Of a DNA stretch of 64,000 nt, positions 12,201 through 25,100 are shown one piece after another. Positions within the stretch are counted from its first letter, which is position 1. Every line of letters begins with the position of its first letter. The notes beneath the pieces are model-generated. The model saw only the letters and a program-made list of their open reading frames with translations. It searched no databases and was not told the DNA's origin. The DNA comes from Macrotrachela quadricornifera. Its lineage: Eukaryota; Rotifera; Eurotatoria; Philodinida; Philodinidae. A program made the translations under genes and the position numbers. Location of the stretch: the NCBI GenBank assembly GCA_022393335.1, contig JAJEKB010021013.1:68217-132216 (forward strand), given 5' to 3'.

Positions 12201-13173
12201 TCACATAATTGAACAATCTGTTGTATTGATTGATGTTTCATTTTCTGTTTCTAAAATCTTATGTTCTTGAAATTCGAATGATGAAGATTCTTGTTGACTA
12301 TATGATTCTTTTTCTACTGATGAATGATGTTCATTGATAAGACTAGGAATTTTCAATGTCGGCGGAGGTATTTCATTATTTGCAACTAGACAAAAGAAGA
12401 AGAAAGAACTAATAATATTGAAAGAGATATTCATACTTCGTTGATTAAGTTTCGTTAACGCTTTTATTATATCATTCTTTTCTTCAACTTGTGGACGCGT
12501 ATAACTGCCTGCAAGTAAATCATTAATAATAACTACACGTGGTTGTTTTTGATGTTCTTCACAAAGCCATAAAATTTTTCCTGATGGTATACGACATTGT
12601 TTAAGACGAGAATATTTATCATCTATATCAAAATCCATTATATATCGACGTAAATATCCATAAGAATCTTTTACTTCCATATTCATAGTATTTGCAATCT
12701 AAGAAAAAACCGAATTAAAAAAGAATATTTTAATTAATAGGAAAATTTTACTTCATTAATTTTAATTAATTCATTTTCACCTTGATCAGTATTAAGAATT
12801 TCTAATTGTAAATTACTATGTTTAAGAACAAGCATAATTCGTGATAGATAACATGCACTATTTTGTAATATAACTTTTTCATTTATTTCAAATGAATAAC
12901 CAGATGGATGCCAATTTTCTTCATTTTCACAAAGTGTACGTATACATAATAATTTAACTTTGTCTTTTTTATTATCACTATTTGGTATAATTGAATCAAT
13001 TTTTTCATCTTGTTCGACATCTATTTCAATACGTGATAATTCTTGTGCTGATTTTTCTTTTTCATTCATAAAATCAAGTGCAAATAAACGTGGATATGCA
13101 CGAGTATTCATTGTATCAGCAAAACCACAAGTTACACGAAGAAATTTACGTTGTGTTAATTCAAATAATTCCT
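12201..13173 (-). CDS. C-terminal tail of the ROCO/TIR protein
   Basis: Exons 13173 to about 12752 and about 12705-12201 follow the canonical TIR. The first encodes ELFELTQRKFLRVTCGFADT and continues to KINE before a GTAAAA donor. The second begins IANTMNMEVKDSYGYLRRY and includes SGKILWLCEEHQK. A 51-bp segment starting GTATGAATATC and ending TTTTGTCTAG looks like an intron whose length is a multiple of three. Simple translation runs through it, giving a false hydrophobic stretch (SFFFFCLV). The last residues are acidic and serine-rich, with the stop at 12201. Similar tails follow TIR domains in invertebrate ROCO-like proteins as far as I recall; their function is unknown to me. Confidence 0.65.
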
Positions 13174-16100
13174 AATGAAGAAAAATTGATAAATGTGATT
13201 TCGAAATATTAAATTTTAACCTGATATGCAGCTGTTGTTTGTTCTTCAGTAATTGTTGGTTCTCTAGCTAAACTAGATCGTTTAGGTAAATAAGTTTTAA
13301 TATGATTATAAAGTTCTTCAAAAGCATTTGGATTTTCAAATTGAAAATTTATTCGTGGACATTTAAGACTACATAATCCTATTTCGGTTTTTTGCCATTC
13401 ATCACCAATCCCACATATAGCTAATATAACAGGAAGTCGTAATGTTGTCTTAGCAAATAAAAATTCATTAAGACAAACTTCACTTTGAGTATATTCATCG
13501 GATACACAAGCTATACAAATTTTTGTATTTTTTAAACCCTTTAATTAACAAAAATAAATTTCGATGAAAATAAGATATAGATTTATTATATACTTGAACA
13601 ATATCATGACGTACACCTAATTTTCCTATACGATTTGTATCTATCCAAACACTCATTCCACGTGATTCAAGATAATCCTATAGAATAAAAATAATTATCA
13701 TTTTATCAAGAAATAAAAAAAAACAAAAATACTTTTATAGCTCGAGGATCTGCCCAACCAATAGATGTACTAGTTGATTTTGTACCTAAACAAAGAAAAA
13801 TAAATATAGTCGAGTTCACTTCTAAGAGCTCCGAATAAAGGAGCTGTTTGTTTATGTTACTTTTTTTGCGATTTTAGTCCGCATATTTTATGTTGACAAG
13901 AAACAATTTTTGCACTGTTTTACATATACTTTAGGTAAACGAGCGGATCGGATATAAGAGCCTCTTTTAGAATTTATTGTGAAAGTTTCAGATCTTTTAA
14001 AATAAGTACATTAGAACCTATCGGAGGTATACAACCATCCTTTTTAGCCGCATCTTAGGATAGGAACAACCAAAACACCTGAGACATTCATGATAAACTA
14101 CTCTCACTAAGATAGTGGGCCAAGCTCTCCCATCAGAACCTACATGGTGCATATAGTTCTCATTCAAAAGCGATTGAACGGTTGGTAACCTTTCCTAATA
14201 TGTTTCAATACCGAAGATTTGCTAAAAATGAATATTGTTTATATACCTTTCCTAACAGCATCATGTGAATTCGCCCAACAATAACTTAGAAAAACATCTG
14301 TTGGTAAATCTTTTACTTGTTGACTTTTATCTTTTTCATCTTCAATCAAATTAATTAATTCATTTATTCGATTATCATATCTTTTTGGTTGTTGCATATT
14401 TACATAAAGTTTATCTGATAATGTAACACCAATATCAGTTTCTTTCCATTTAGAATCTTTTCCAAATAAAATTGGAATAATTGGTTTACGAAGAATATTA
14501 ATTATTGTTTGAAAAGCATCATATAAATTTTTATTATCTGAATTTTCTATTAATTCAGATGATATACCAAATGCAATACATTTTGCTTCTTTAATAAGAA
14601 AATAATGATCTTGAATTCGAAAATCTTTCATAGATTCTGGTGTCCAAACTTTTAAACCACGTTCTTTAATTTAAAAAAAAATCTAAATCAATATTATCTT
14701 TTAAATCTTACTTGTTAAATCTTCTATAATTTTTTTTGGATCAATTTTACTTCCAATTTCAAATTCAGTTGGAATATATTCTGATGGATGAATAAATACA
14801 AGATCAATTGATGACATATTTTGTTTATAAGATTTAAGATCACGTAAAAAATATTTTAAATATATATCATAATTACTTTTACTATCCGGTGGAATAAGTG
14901 ATTGTACTAAAAAGAAAATAAATATTCAATAGGATATTCTCTCTCTTAAAAAAACTCCTACAATCAGTAATAGATACCAAATGAAAAAATCGTTGACATT
15001 GAAGTGATGGTGATTTAAGTTCAATTGCACGATGAATAAGTGAAGAAGAAAATTGCCAAGGTTCATTTGTACGCTAACAAAACAAAAAGTCATTTTTTAT
15101 TATAATTAATTATATAAAATAAATACTTGTTCAATACAATCTGGACATGGAAAAGAAATATCATAATTAACACCAAAAAATGATTCATTAATAAGACATT
15201 CAAATACTTCATGAATTAAAAAAAGTATATTATCTGGTCTAACACCTTGAATTTTAATAAGAATATGTCGATCTAGAACACACAAAAAAAATAATTTTAA
15301 ATAGATAAATATTAAAATTTAAAAACGTACCATCTGTACGAATAATAAGAGCTCGATGATTATTTTTTACTAATAATGATCCATAACGCCATATTGTTGA
15401 TTCATCAGAAAATTGAAAAAGACGAACTTGTGCTCGATTAAATAAACCCGCTAGATATATATCAATAACAAAAAGAAAACGATATAAAATAAAAAAATTA
15501 CCTGGTAAATAATTAAATGTATAAATAATTTTTATTTGTCGTATATCTTTTTGTTCAATATTATCATCCCATGTATACTATAAATATAAAATAAAATTAG
15601 TATTTTATAAATTAAAGAAACAAAAAAAAAACAAACCTCAGGTTCTTCTTTTGGTAATAAACATGGTACTAAATTCATATTTTTATTTAATGTTGGAAAT
15701 GTTAAATCAAATGCTTCTGTTAATTTTAACATCCAAGAATGTAAATTTTTATCATAATCTTTCCAAATAATATCTATATCTGAATGAAATAAACGTCCAT
15801 TTTTAACTGGATTATTTTTAATACTAACAATACATGACATTACATTAACAATCCATTGTGGATTAATAACAACATATGTTTTTAATTGTTCCGATGAAAA
15901 ATATTGTATTGAACCTAAATCATGTAAAAATTGTATTGCTTGAACAATTTCATTTGAATCAAATATTCCAATATTATTAGCTATATTTACTATATCATTA
16001 TATTCTAATATATCACCTTTTGATTGAGATATTATTTGTTCAAAATGAAGCCAAACTTTTGGAATTTGTTCATCCATATAAGGTAATGATAATGTTGTTT

Positions 16101-19100
16101 TAATAAGATTAAATTTAAAATCATCTATATTATCACCTGTATATGTACTAACATTAAAAAATGAAATTATTTGTGGATAACGTCGTTTAAAATCATCTTC
16201 ACGTAAATCAGAACGAGATACTTGATCATAATGTGTACCAACAACAAATATAGGTGCATTTGGTGCATGACAACAAATTGATGATAACCAAAAATCTAGA
16301 CCAGCATGTTCAGCTCCAAGACGTATATTCCATACAAGAATATAAACTGCTTTTTTTACCAAAAAGAACTTTAATTAAAATTATTTTCATATTAGATCAA
16401 AACAAAACAAGTACTGTTCTTTTTCAAAAAGCAATGAGTATAGCTGTTTGACAAATAACTCAAATACAATAAAAGATAGAGATTTTAAGATTACATGAAC
16501 GAATAAATTCAGTCAAGTCCGTAGTCAGAGGAACTCAAGTAAGCAAAAAATAAGTAAAGAAGACCGGTGTGGCTAGTCATATCTAGTCCATTAATTCCGT
16601 GCAAACTAGTCGATAGGTAGAAAATGAGAAGAGCACGAGTGGATACGAACATCCAACCCAACAGTATTCTTGTTTCACAAACTTCTTGGAACTGATCAAT
16701 ATTGAAAAGTAAAAGTAGAAGATTGTAAATGGAAAAATTTGTCATTCCTGATTTGTCCTATGTCTTGTCGCTGATATCCTTACTTTTTAAAATTTTAAAT
16801 CATTTTTGAACGTCCTGAATAGTCTGCATAGTAAACCCCTCTCCGTATTAGACGACCCCGGGTCTTCTAATGTATCCCAGCATAAAAAATTTCCAGGGGG
16901 GGGGGGGGTTTCTATTTAGGGAGGTCTTCTAATGCAACTTTCAGGTAACAATTCTCAAAAAGTTCTCAAAACTAATTTTTTTTGTTCCGTATCATTATTT
17001 TCGCAACAACACGTCTAGTAAATTTTATTATCAAATGCTTTATTCATGAAGAGTGTTATATATATGAACCATTCTTTCGTTTTGTGCCGCTGCTTCTGAA
17101 ATGATGTGAACAAGACATTTCTTTTTTTACATCGTCCTAATTTACTGTGGCTTTATGTAATAACAAATATGAGCGCAACTATGAAAACATTTCACAAGTC
17201 TAGAATTTTGCCTTAATACAGATTCCTGTATAAATAAGATGAGAATATTAAAGAAATCCGTGTCGCCTATCGTCATCAGTGTTTAGGTCAGCTCCAGAAA
17301 GTGCAAGCATACTAACTGTAATTGTTGTGAATGATTTATTTTCCGGCGAGTCAAATTACTACTAAACATTATCAGAAACACTTCTAAAACAGACCAGATA
17401 ATATCAGATACACTAATTGATACTCAATATTGTTTGGTTGTGGAATAGTATTTGTTGCACTAAATCAAAATGTCGGGCAATCTGGACAATTTTCAATCAC
17501 AATCTCTAGAATATCTTTTGAAAAAGCCTTGATTGGTTTTAGATTTATCAAAGAGTTTCTGATTCTCAAGAGCTATCGGTTAGTTTCTCAAGCGATATTT
17601 TCATAGAGTAGACTATCGGAGACGAAGAAAAGACTACGAACAAATTAAAAATGATAAGACTTCGATAAAAAACTGAGGTAACTTTCTTGGTCTAATTCTA
17701 GCAGTTCCTGTTCAAACCCCTCGTTTGTTTGATCATTGTTCAATGTTCAGGACATCGTGACGAGATCCGTCAAGCTTATATCTAAAGAGAGGGAACCTAG
17801 CTTCATGATGAACGGTTTCACTTGCTTTACATTATGAGCATGCCAGCTATCAGTTGAAGAGTTCTAACAAATATTTAGAATGTCAATGTTGCCTCTAACT
17901 AGAGATCCTAAATAAACAGAATCATTCGATAGAACATCTTCATGTGGAGACTGAGCGAGCAAAAAATCGAGAGCAGATGATACGCAGACTTTGGAAGCCA
18001 GTATATTATACCAGAAAATGATGTGAATCGATTCCCCTGTTAACTCTCTAATAAATTGAAAGCATACTCTAAACGTCAAAATAAATCAAAAATCTTTTAA
18101 CAATACAATCGGTTTCAAGAATAAAAATCTTCAGAAAAAAAAGCTTTTTAAAACTTCTTTAGGTTATTTTAGAAGACCCGGGTCTTGTAATATGCCTTTC
18201 GAACTTTTTGCCGGGAGAGGTCTTCTAATATGAGAAGAGATTTAAACCAAAATAATTTGTACCAGCCAACTTCAGACCAGCCCTACAGGCGTGTTTCTTA
18301 AACAAAAAGACTAGACTATATATGAATGATGTCGCCTGACAACTGAGTAATTTAGATAAGACTAGTTATAACAGAGTCAGATTTGAGACAAAGGTTAGAC
18401 ATTATCAGAAAAAAGACGCGCCATTTAGCCCATCTTTTGCTTACTTGGAGACAGGAATACGCTGATGAAAATTTTGCATTAGACAAGTAAGTTCGGAGCT
18501 TGTAGAATGTTACTAGGACACAAATGACTAAACAATAGAAACGGACTCTTGATTGGATTAACTTTTTGCTGTAGCCCTGGGTTAAAAGACTCGAAATCAG
18601 AAATCTGCGAGTCTGTCCAGACTCAGTTTGTAATGATCCATGGATCTCGATAATATTGTTATTAATAAAATGAACAAAAAATGATTATACACTGACTGGT
18701 CTTTTAAAGTGAACAATAATAGATTCAACATCTTCTATCTTCATCTGTTTATATACACAAATAGTGTTAGATATTGGTGGAAGAAAAGAACGTGAACTCG
18801 CCGATCTCTATTCAAAATATATATATGAATTGTTCGAAAAACAGCTTCACCTATTGCTTTCTAAAAAAAAAAACATTCGTATATATTACTTGATGAGTAT
18901 GATAATAAACTGATTGTCCTGCAAAATCCCAAACACTAAATTCAAGAAAATCATCATTTTTATCCAATGGAACTTTCCATTTGATAATATCAATTCCATC
19001 TGTAATTGTTGGTGATATTGTAGAATTTGAATGAATAAGAGCATGTACTAAACTTGTTTTTCCAGCTCCACCAAGTCCAACTAACATAAGTTTTGTTCTT

Positions 19101-22100
19101 TTACATGGTGTTGAACTACTAATTAATCTTCTTAAATATGCCATTGTTTGTATATGACCACGACGTGTTATTTCAATAGGTGGAGTTTTTAATGATATAC
19201 AACCAGTTAAATTAAGTTCTCGAAGTGGTAATAAACCAACTTGTGCACTTAATGTTTCAAGTTCAATACAATAATTTAAATTAAATATAATTAATGATTT
19301 TAAATATTTAATATCATCTGGTATATATTTAATTCCTTGATATTCAAGTGTTAATTCAGTTAAATTTTCAAGTGAAAATATAACTAATGGAATTCCTGAT
19401 AAATGATTTTCATTTAATTGATTATTTATTGATCTTAATCGTGATATATAACGATAAATATGAGCATTAAATAAATTTATTTCGGAATATGATAATATAT
19501 CATTTGCATCTTCATCATACATATGATAAATATCTATTAATTGTTGTTTAGTAATAAATGGAATAAAAATTTTTTCAAATGATTCATATTTAACAACATC
19601 ATTTATATTAATTCCATCTGGACTCCACCAAGGAACACCATTTAATATTAATTTAGTTAATTTATTAGTTTTATTTAATGTTTCTGGTAATGTTATTAGA
19701 ATACTATCTTTTATTATTAATGTTTTTAATTCGAATGAAAATTTCATATTTGAATTAAATTTAATTAATTGACCAAGTTTATCTAATTCAATATATTGTA
19801 AAAATTTTGATGAAAATATATTTAATGGAAGAGATTCAAATGGATTATTTATTAATTTAATATATATTAAATTATTTAAATATTTAAAATCAATATTTAT
19901 TATTGAAAGAGAATTATTTTCAAGTGATAGATATTTAAGATTATTTATATGTTGTATATTTAATTGAAATTTTTCAATAATTAAATTTTTAATATCAATT
20001 ATTTCTAAATGATTAAATTTTAAAAAAAAATTCATCATTTAATATTAAATGATTTTTAATAAGAAAATTTTTATCATCATTATATAATTCAAAATAAAAT
20101 ATAGATGATGAATAATTTTCAATTATTTCAAAACGTTTTTCTAATGATATATTATTTATTTCATTTCGACGAAATAAACAACAATAATAACATTGACCAT
20201 ATTTACCAAATTTATTTAATATATTTGTATAATTAATTATTATTGAATTAAGATTAATTTTTAAATTTATAAATAAATCTTGATCAATATAACATGTATA
20301 AAACATATTTTGATTTTTATCAATTTGTTCATTTAATAGATTTTTAATATAAAAATTATTTAAATTAAAACATGTTATATAAGCACTTAAATTAAGCCAA
20401 CGTCGAATATGATATTCAATATAAGATTTATCCAATGAATTATTATTATCGAATATTAATTTTGATGTTGAAGGTGCGATTGGACGTTTCTGAAAAATAA
20501 AACAAGTAAGACTCGTCTGAGGATTCGCTAAGCTCTTTCCCGAATAAATGATCTTTTTGAAACTATCAGCAAATCATTTATTTTATTAAACTAATTAGTT
20601 CTCGAGAAACTTGCTGGTATGCAGCATGCATAGGCGTGAGCATCAGCGCGGGACGGCGCGGAACACTTTTGACGGTCTCTGATAAAAAGTAATGTTAGAT
20701 ACGCATCGACCACTTCTGACTACTCTTGTCAAGTTTTTCATAGAAAAACTTTGACAATTCAGACAGTTCATAATTAATTGGTAACTAACTAAGAAAAGTT
20801 AACCTTAAATTTCAATTCTCTAGTCTCAATTGTCTCTACCAAAGACCAAACCAAATCACTAGAGTTTGGATCGGATTAACAAAAATAGTTTTCAAAAAGC
20901 CGGTTCGAATTCGATTGGATTAGACTCGAACCCAACCGAACCGAACTAGTTCGGTTCGTTTTCGATCTCTGGTCTCTACTTGAATTTTATAGAAGAAAGT
21001 TGATAATTAGTCAAAACTAACCTCAAATTCGAATTCCCTTCGGTCAAGTTTTATAGAAAATGACCCCCCCCCCTTCTATCTTCACGTCATTCTTGGACTA
21101 ATCACTGAATTTATTTCTGTTAGACTCTATTCTACGATAAAGAAAATAAATTTACTTGATTTCGTGCAAGATCAATAGCAGTTAACATGCATAATGTAAT
21201 TAATGATATATTAAAATTAGTTTTTTCTATTCGAACACCTTCAGTATCTAATAAATGACTACCAGATATAATAGTTGTTGAATCATATGGAGAAAAACCT
21301 AATTTTAAAAAACAAAAGTGAGTAAAATATTTAAAATTTGAATTCTTCTACTTCGATGATTGCATGTTATATGAAGAACAAAATTTCGAAAATATTTTAA
21401 AGATGGATATGTTAAAATTGATGTATGAAAAGGTGTTGGTAATAAAACAGCACCTGGACTTGTTATTGCTGTTGGATTAATTGATTCTATATGATGTTCA
21501 TAAAGTATTTTATTAACAATTTCATTTTGAATAAATCTATTCATTTTATGATATTTAACTCGTACATTATACCGAGTGTCCCAAAAGTTTTGCAACACTT
21601 AGTAATTTCAGAATATCTCACCACAGACAAATGTTAGAACCTTAATTTTTTTTCAAAAGATGCGCCGTGAAAAGCTCTACAAGTACTGTAAANNNNNNNN
21701 NNNNNNNNNNNNNNNNNNNNNNNNNNNNNNNNNNNNNNNNNNNNNNNNNNNNNNNNNNNNNNNNNNNNNNNNNNNNNNNNNNNNNNNNNNNNNNNNNNNN
21801 NNNNNNNNNNNNNNNNNNNNNNNNNNNNNNNNNNNNNNNNNNNNNNNNNNNNNNNNNNNNNNNNNNNNNNNNNNNNNNNNNNNNNNNNNNNNNNNNNNNN
21901 NNNNNNNNNNNNNNNNNNNNNNNNNNNNNNNNNNNNNNNNNNNNNNNNNNNNNNNNNNNNNNNNNNNNNNNNNNNNNNNNNNNNNNNNNNNNNNNNNNNN
22001 NNNNNNNNNNNNNNNNNNNNNNNNNNNNNNNNNNNNNNNNNNNNNNNNNNNNNNNNNNNNNNNNNNNNNNNNNNNNNNNNNNNNNNNNNNNNATTCTGAA

Positions 22101-25100
22101 ATTACTAAGTGTTGCAAAACTTTTGGGACACCCGGTATAAATGATAACATGAAAGACAAGTAAATTGAGATTTTGTTATACCATGAGGAAAATATTCTGC
22201 AGTCATACCTTCTCTTTGATTCTAAAGAAATTTAAACTATTGATTAAGTTTTAAAATGTTAGTTGTTTTTTTTTTTGATACATTATTAAAACATTCTAAT
22301 GGTACTGGTTCTTGATTTTCTTCTGTTAAATAATTTCTCCAATTAAATGAACGATCATAAGCTATAATTATATAAAAATAAATAATAATTAAATAAAATC
22401 ATATTCGTTTTTTTTTTTACATTTTGGTTCATCATAACGATTAAAAGTCATATGTGGATTATATTTATTTGTATTAACATTTTTATATAAAACACGTTGA
22501 ATATATTGCCAATAACCACATGGATGAATATCAGAATTATCTCTTTCAACTGTATAATCATATATTGATGAACATCCATCAAAATTAATTCGTATACGAT
22601 TATCATCATAAACTTCAACTAAAAGAAAAGAAAAGAAAAAGACAAATATATATATTTCTTCATAAATGAATAAATTTATTTATATTAGCTATTCCTAATA
22701 TATTTGGACGTTTTCGATCTTTAGCTTCAAGACGCATACCAACTTTCCATGGATTAGGTTTTAGATTTGATATAAGATTATTAAGAATTGCTTTATCCTA
22801 AATAGTAATATATTTTTAAGAGAGAGAAACTTGTTAAAATAAAATGAACGAACAAATGCTGATTTATGATGATAAATAATTATAATAGTATCTCGTTCAT
22901 AACGAGACATTTGTGAACATTCAATAATTGGTTGAAACATTGTTTGAGTTGATTTTCGTTGAGCCATTTGACGAGACCATGGAATATTATTAATTGAAAA
23001 TACAAATTCAAATATATTCTATTAAAAAATAAAATAAATAAACCGATTTATCAGTAAATAATATATCAATACGTAATTATAAACCATTATAAATATCTTG
23101 TAAATTAAATTTTTCCGATTGAATACTATATTGAAAAAAAATTTTTTCATCTTCATCTATATTTAAATTATTCCTATAAATAATAAATAATAAAATATAA
23201 TAACAAAAAAATATTCCTTTTAGAATTTACATTAAACATCCGATTTTAATTGATGATAATAATATTGTAGTTTGTAATTTATTTTTATCTTTATTTCTAT
23301 TTAAAAATATTATTTCAAATGAATTACATCCATCTGGTCGTATACAATGTTTGCTTATATAAGAAAATGATGGTCCTTGAAGTTCATATACTAATAAACT
23401 TGATTCATCTTTTATTTCATCGATTTTCTTTTCTTTTTCTGCTGCATATCGCTCAGGTGATAATATTCTACATGCATCCTATTAAAAAAAAAAAAAATAA
23501 ACAATTTAAAGAAAAAAAAAAAAAAAACAGAATCTTTTACATAAAGAGATTTATTTGCTGTAGGAGGAAGTCCACATACAGAACAAGTTGAAGTAAGATT
23601 AGGTTCAGGTGAATAATGATAAAGTGATAAATGTTTCCATTGATTATGCATTAATTCATTACCTTTATTTTAAAATAAAAGAACATATCTATATAAGGTC
23701 AACTTTTTCGACCCAATTAGAGAGATGTTTTTTTAATCTCTCGAGTGAAAGTTTCGAAAAATTTGTCCTTTAATGATATTATTTGTTTTACTTACCATTC
23801 ATTCCTTCAAAATCATTAGAAAAATTCTTATTTTTTTGTTCAATCTAAGTATAAATGAACAAAGGTTTTTAGTCAATTAAATTTGTTTGATGAAATACTT
23901 TGAATGCATAATTATGTTTAAATAAAAAAGCCCAAATAATAACATAATATTCTCTAATAACATATTGAAATGATTCATTTGTTATATCTAATCGATCTTC
24001 TGATATATTCAAATTAAGTGCTCGAAAAGTAATACTAATATCTTAAGAGAATATAGATTAGAAAATAATTTATTTAAGAAATAAAATGAAATAATACCTG
24101 GATATTGATTTATATAAGAATGATATTGAATTAAAATTTCTATAGCTCCTTCTTGAATAAATAAAAAATATTTTGAAGCAAGTAACAATTTTTGACATGG
24201 AAATAATTTATAAAGATAAAATAGAATCGATTCATCACATGGATGTAACAAATGAAAATAAATATTTGATTCATATTCATTTAATGGCCAATTATCAGAC
24301 CAAATTCTATTCTAAAATTGAAAGAAAATCTTTACCCTAGTTGTTTAATTTTATTTTTCTAATTCTGAAAAGTCAAGCAAGTCAAATTTTGAAATCCAGC
24401 CGGACCCGAATTGGTGGGATCTCCATTAGATTTAAAGAAAGACTAGAGTGATATTCGGAATTAACACGTCGAGCTGCATCAGACTATACATAAAAATTCA
24501 TTTATGTCGAAGTAAAATTTTCGAGCAAAACGATCAATACGACTTTTATTACCGTGAAATCCAGTTTTAGACATTTATTTTACACTTACGAGGGAACTTC
24601 CTCAAGTGACACGTTACGTTTGGGCTCATATTTTGCCTTTAGGTAGGACTCATAGTGTAGATAAGAGTCCCAACAAGGTTTGTGACCAAAGCCTGTTGCT
24701 GTTGGGATCCCTTCAGGGACACCAGAAAAACTAATTTTCAAATTTCGACTTGAAACCTTGTATAGAGAGAACTCAATGAGAGTAGTTTACTGTGAAAGTT
24801 TCAGACTTATTCCTATTCTAAGCAGAGATGTCCATCGCGGCGGCAGCAGCAGATTTTTTCAGAAACCATCGCGGCGCGGCGGCGGCAGCATTTTTATGAA
24901 AGAAATTTCAAAAAGTCAGGAATTTACATAGAATCTCGACATTGATGTATGCTGTACGATAAGGCTTGGTGAGTCTGATCGGTTAGCAGGAGCACCTGTA
25001 GTTTAAACCAATCACAGTATTGAAAATCCAAAAGTTTTTGAAAGTAGCATCGCGGCAGCGGCGCGGTGGCGGTGAACTTTTTTAACACCGCGTCGCGGCA

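Larger units (their letters stand above)
16369..18889 (-). other. 2.5-kb transposon-filled intron splitting the ROC domain
   Basis: Donor CAA-GTAATA at 18889 and acceptor TTAATTAAAG before 16368 join YYHTHQ to FFLVKK without frame change. Neighbouring introns are about 50-60 bp, so most of this one is inserted sequence. It holds two direct copies of the GAAGACCCGGGTCTTC repeat near its ends (about 16850 and 18168), a run of 13 G at about 16897-16909, and a small plus-strand ORF around 18765-18880 of no known identity. The two copies might be the ends of one insertion of about 1.4 kb. Confidence 0.75.

Noticed and set aside
18765..18880. Plus-strand reading frame with a GGRKERELADLYSKYIYEL stretch inside the ROC intron
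   Set aside because: Short and isolated, with no known domain. Probably transposon-derived or chance.
21660..22163. Long ORFs across the gap region
   Set aside because: They consist almost entirely of N and are artefacts.
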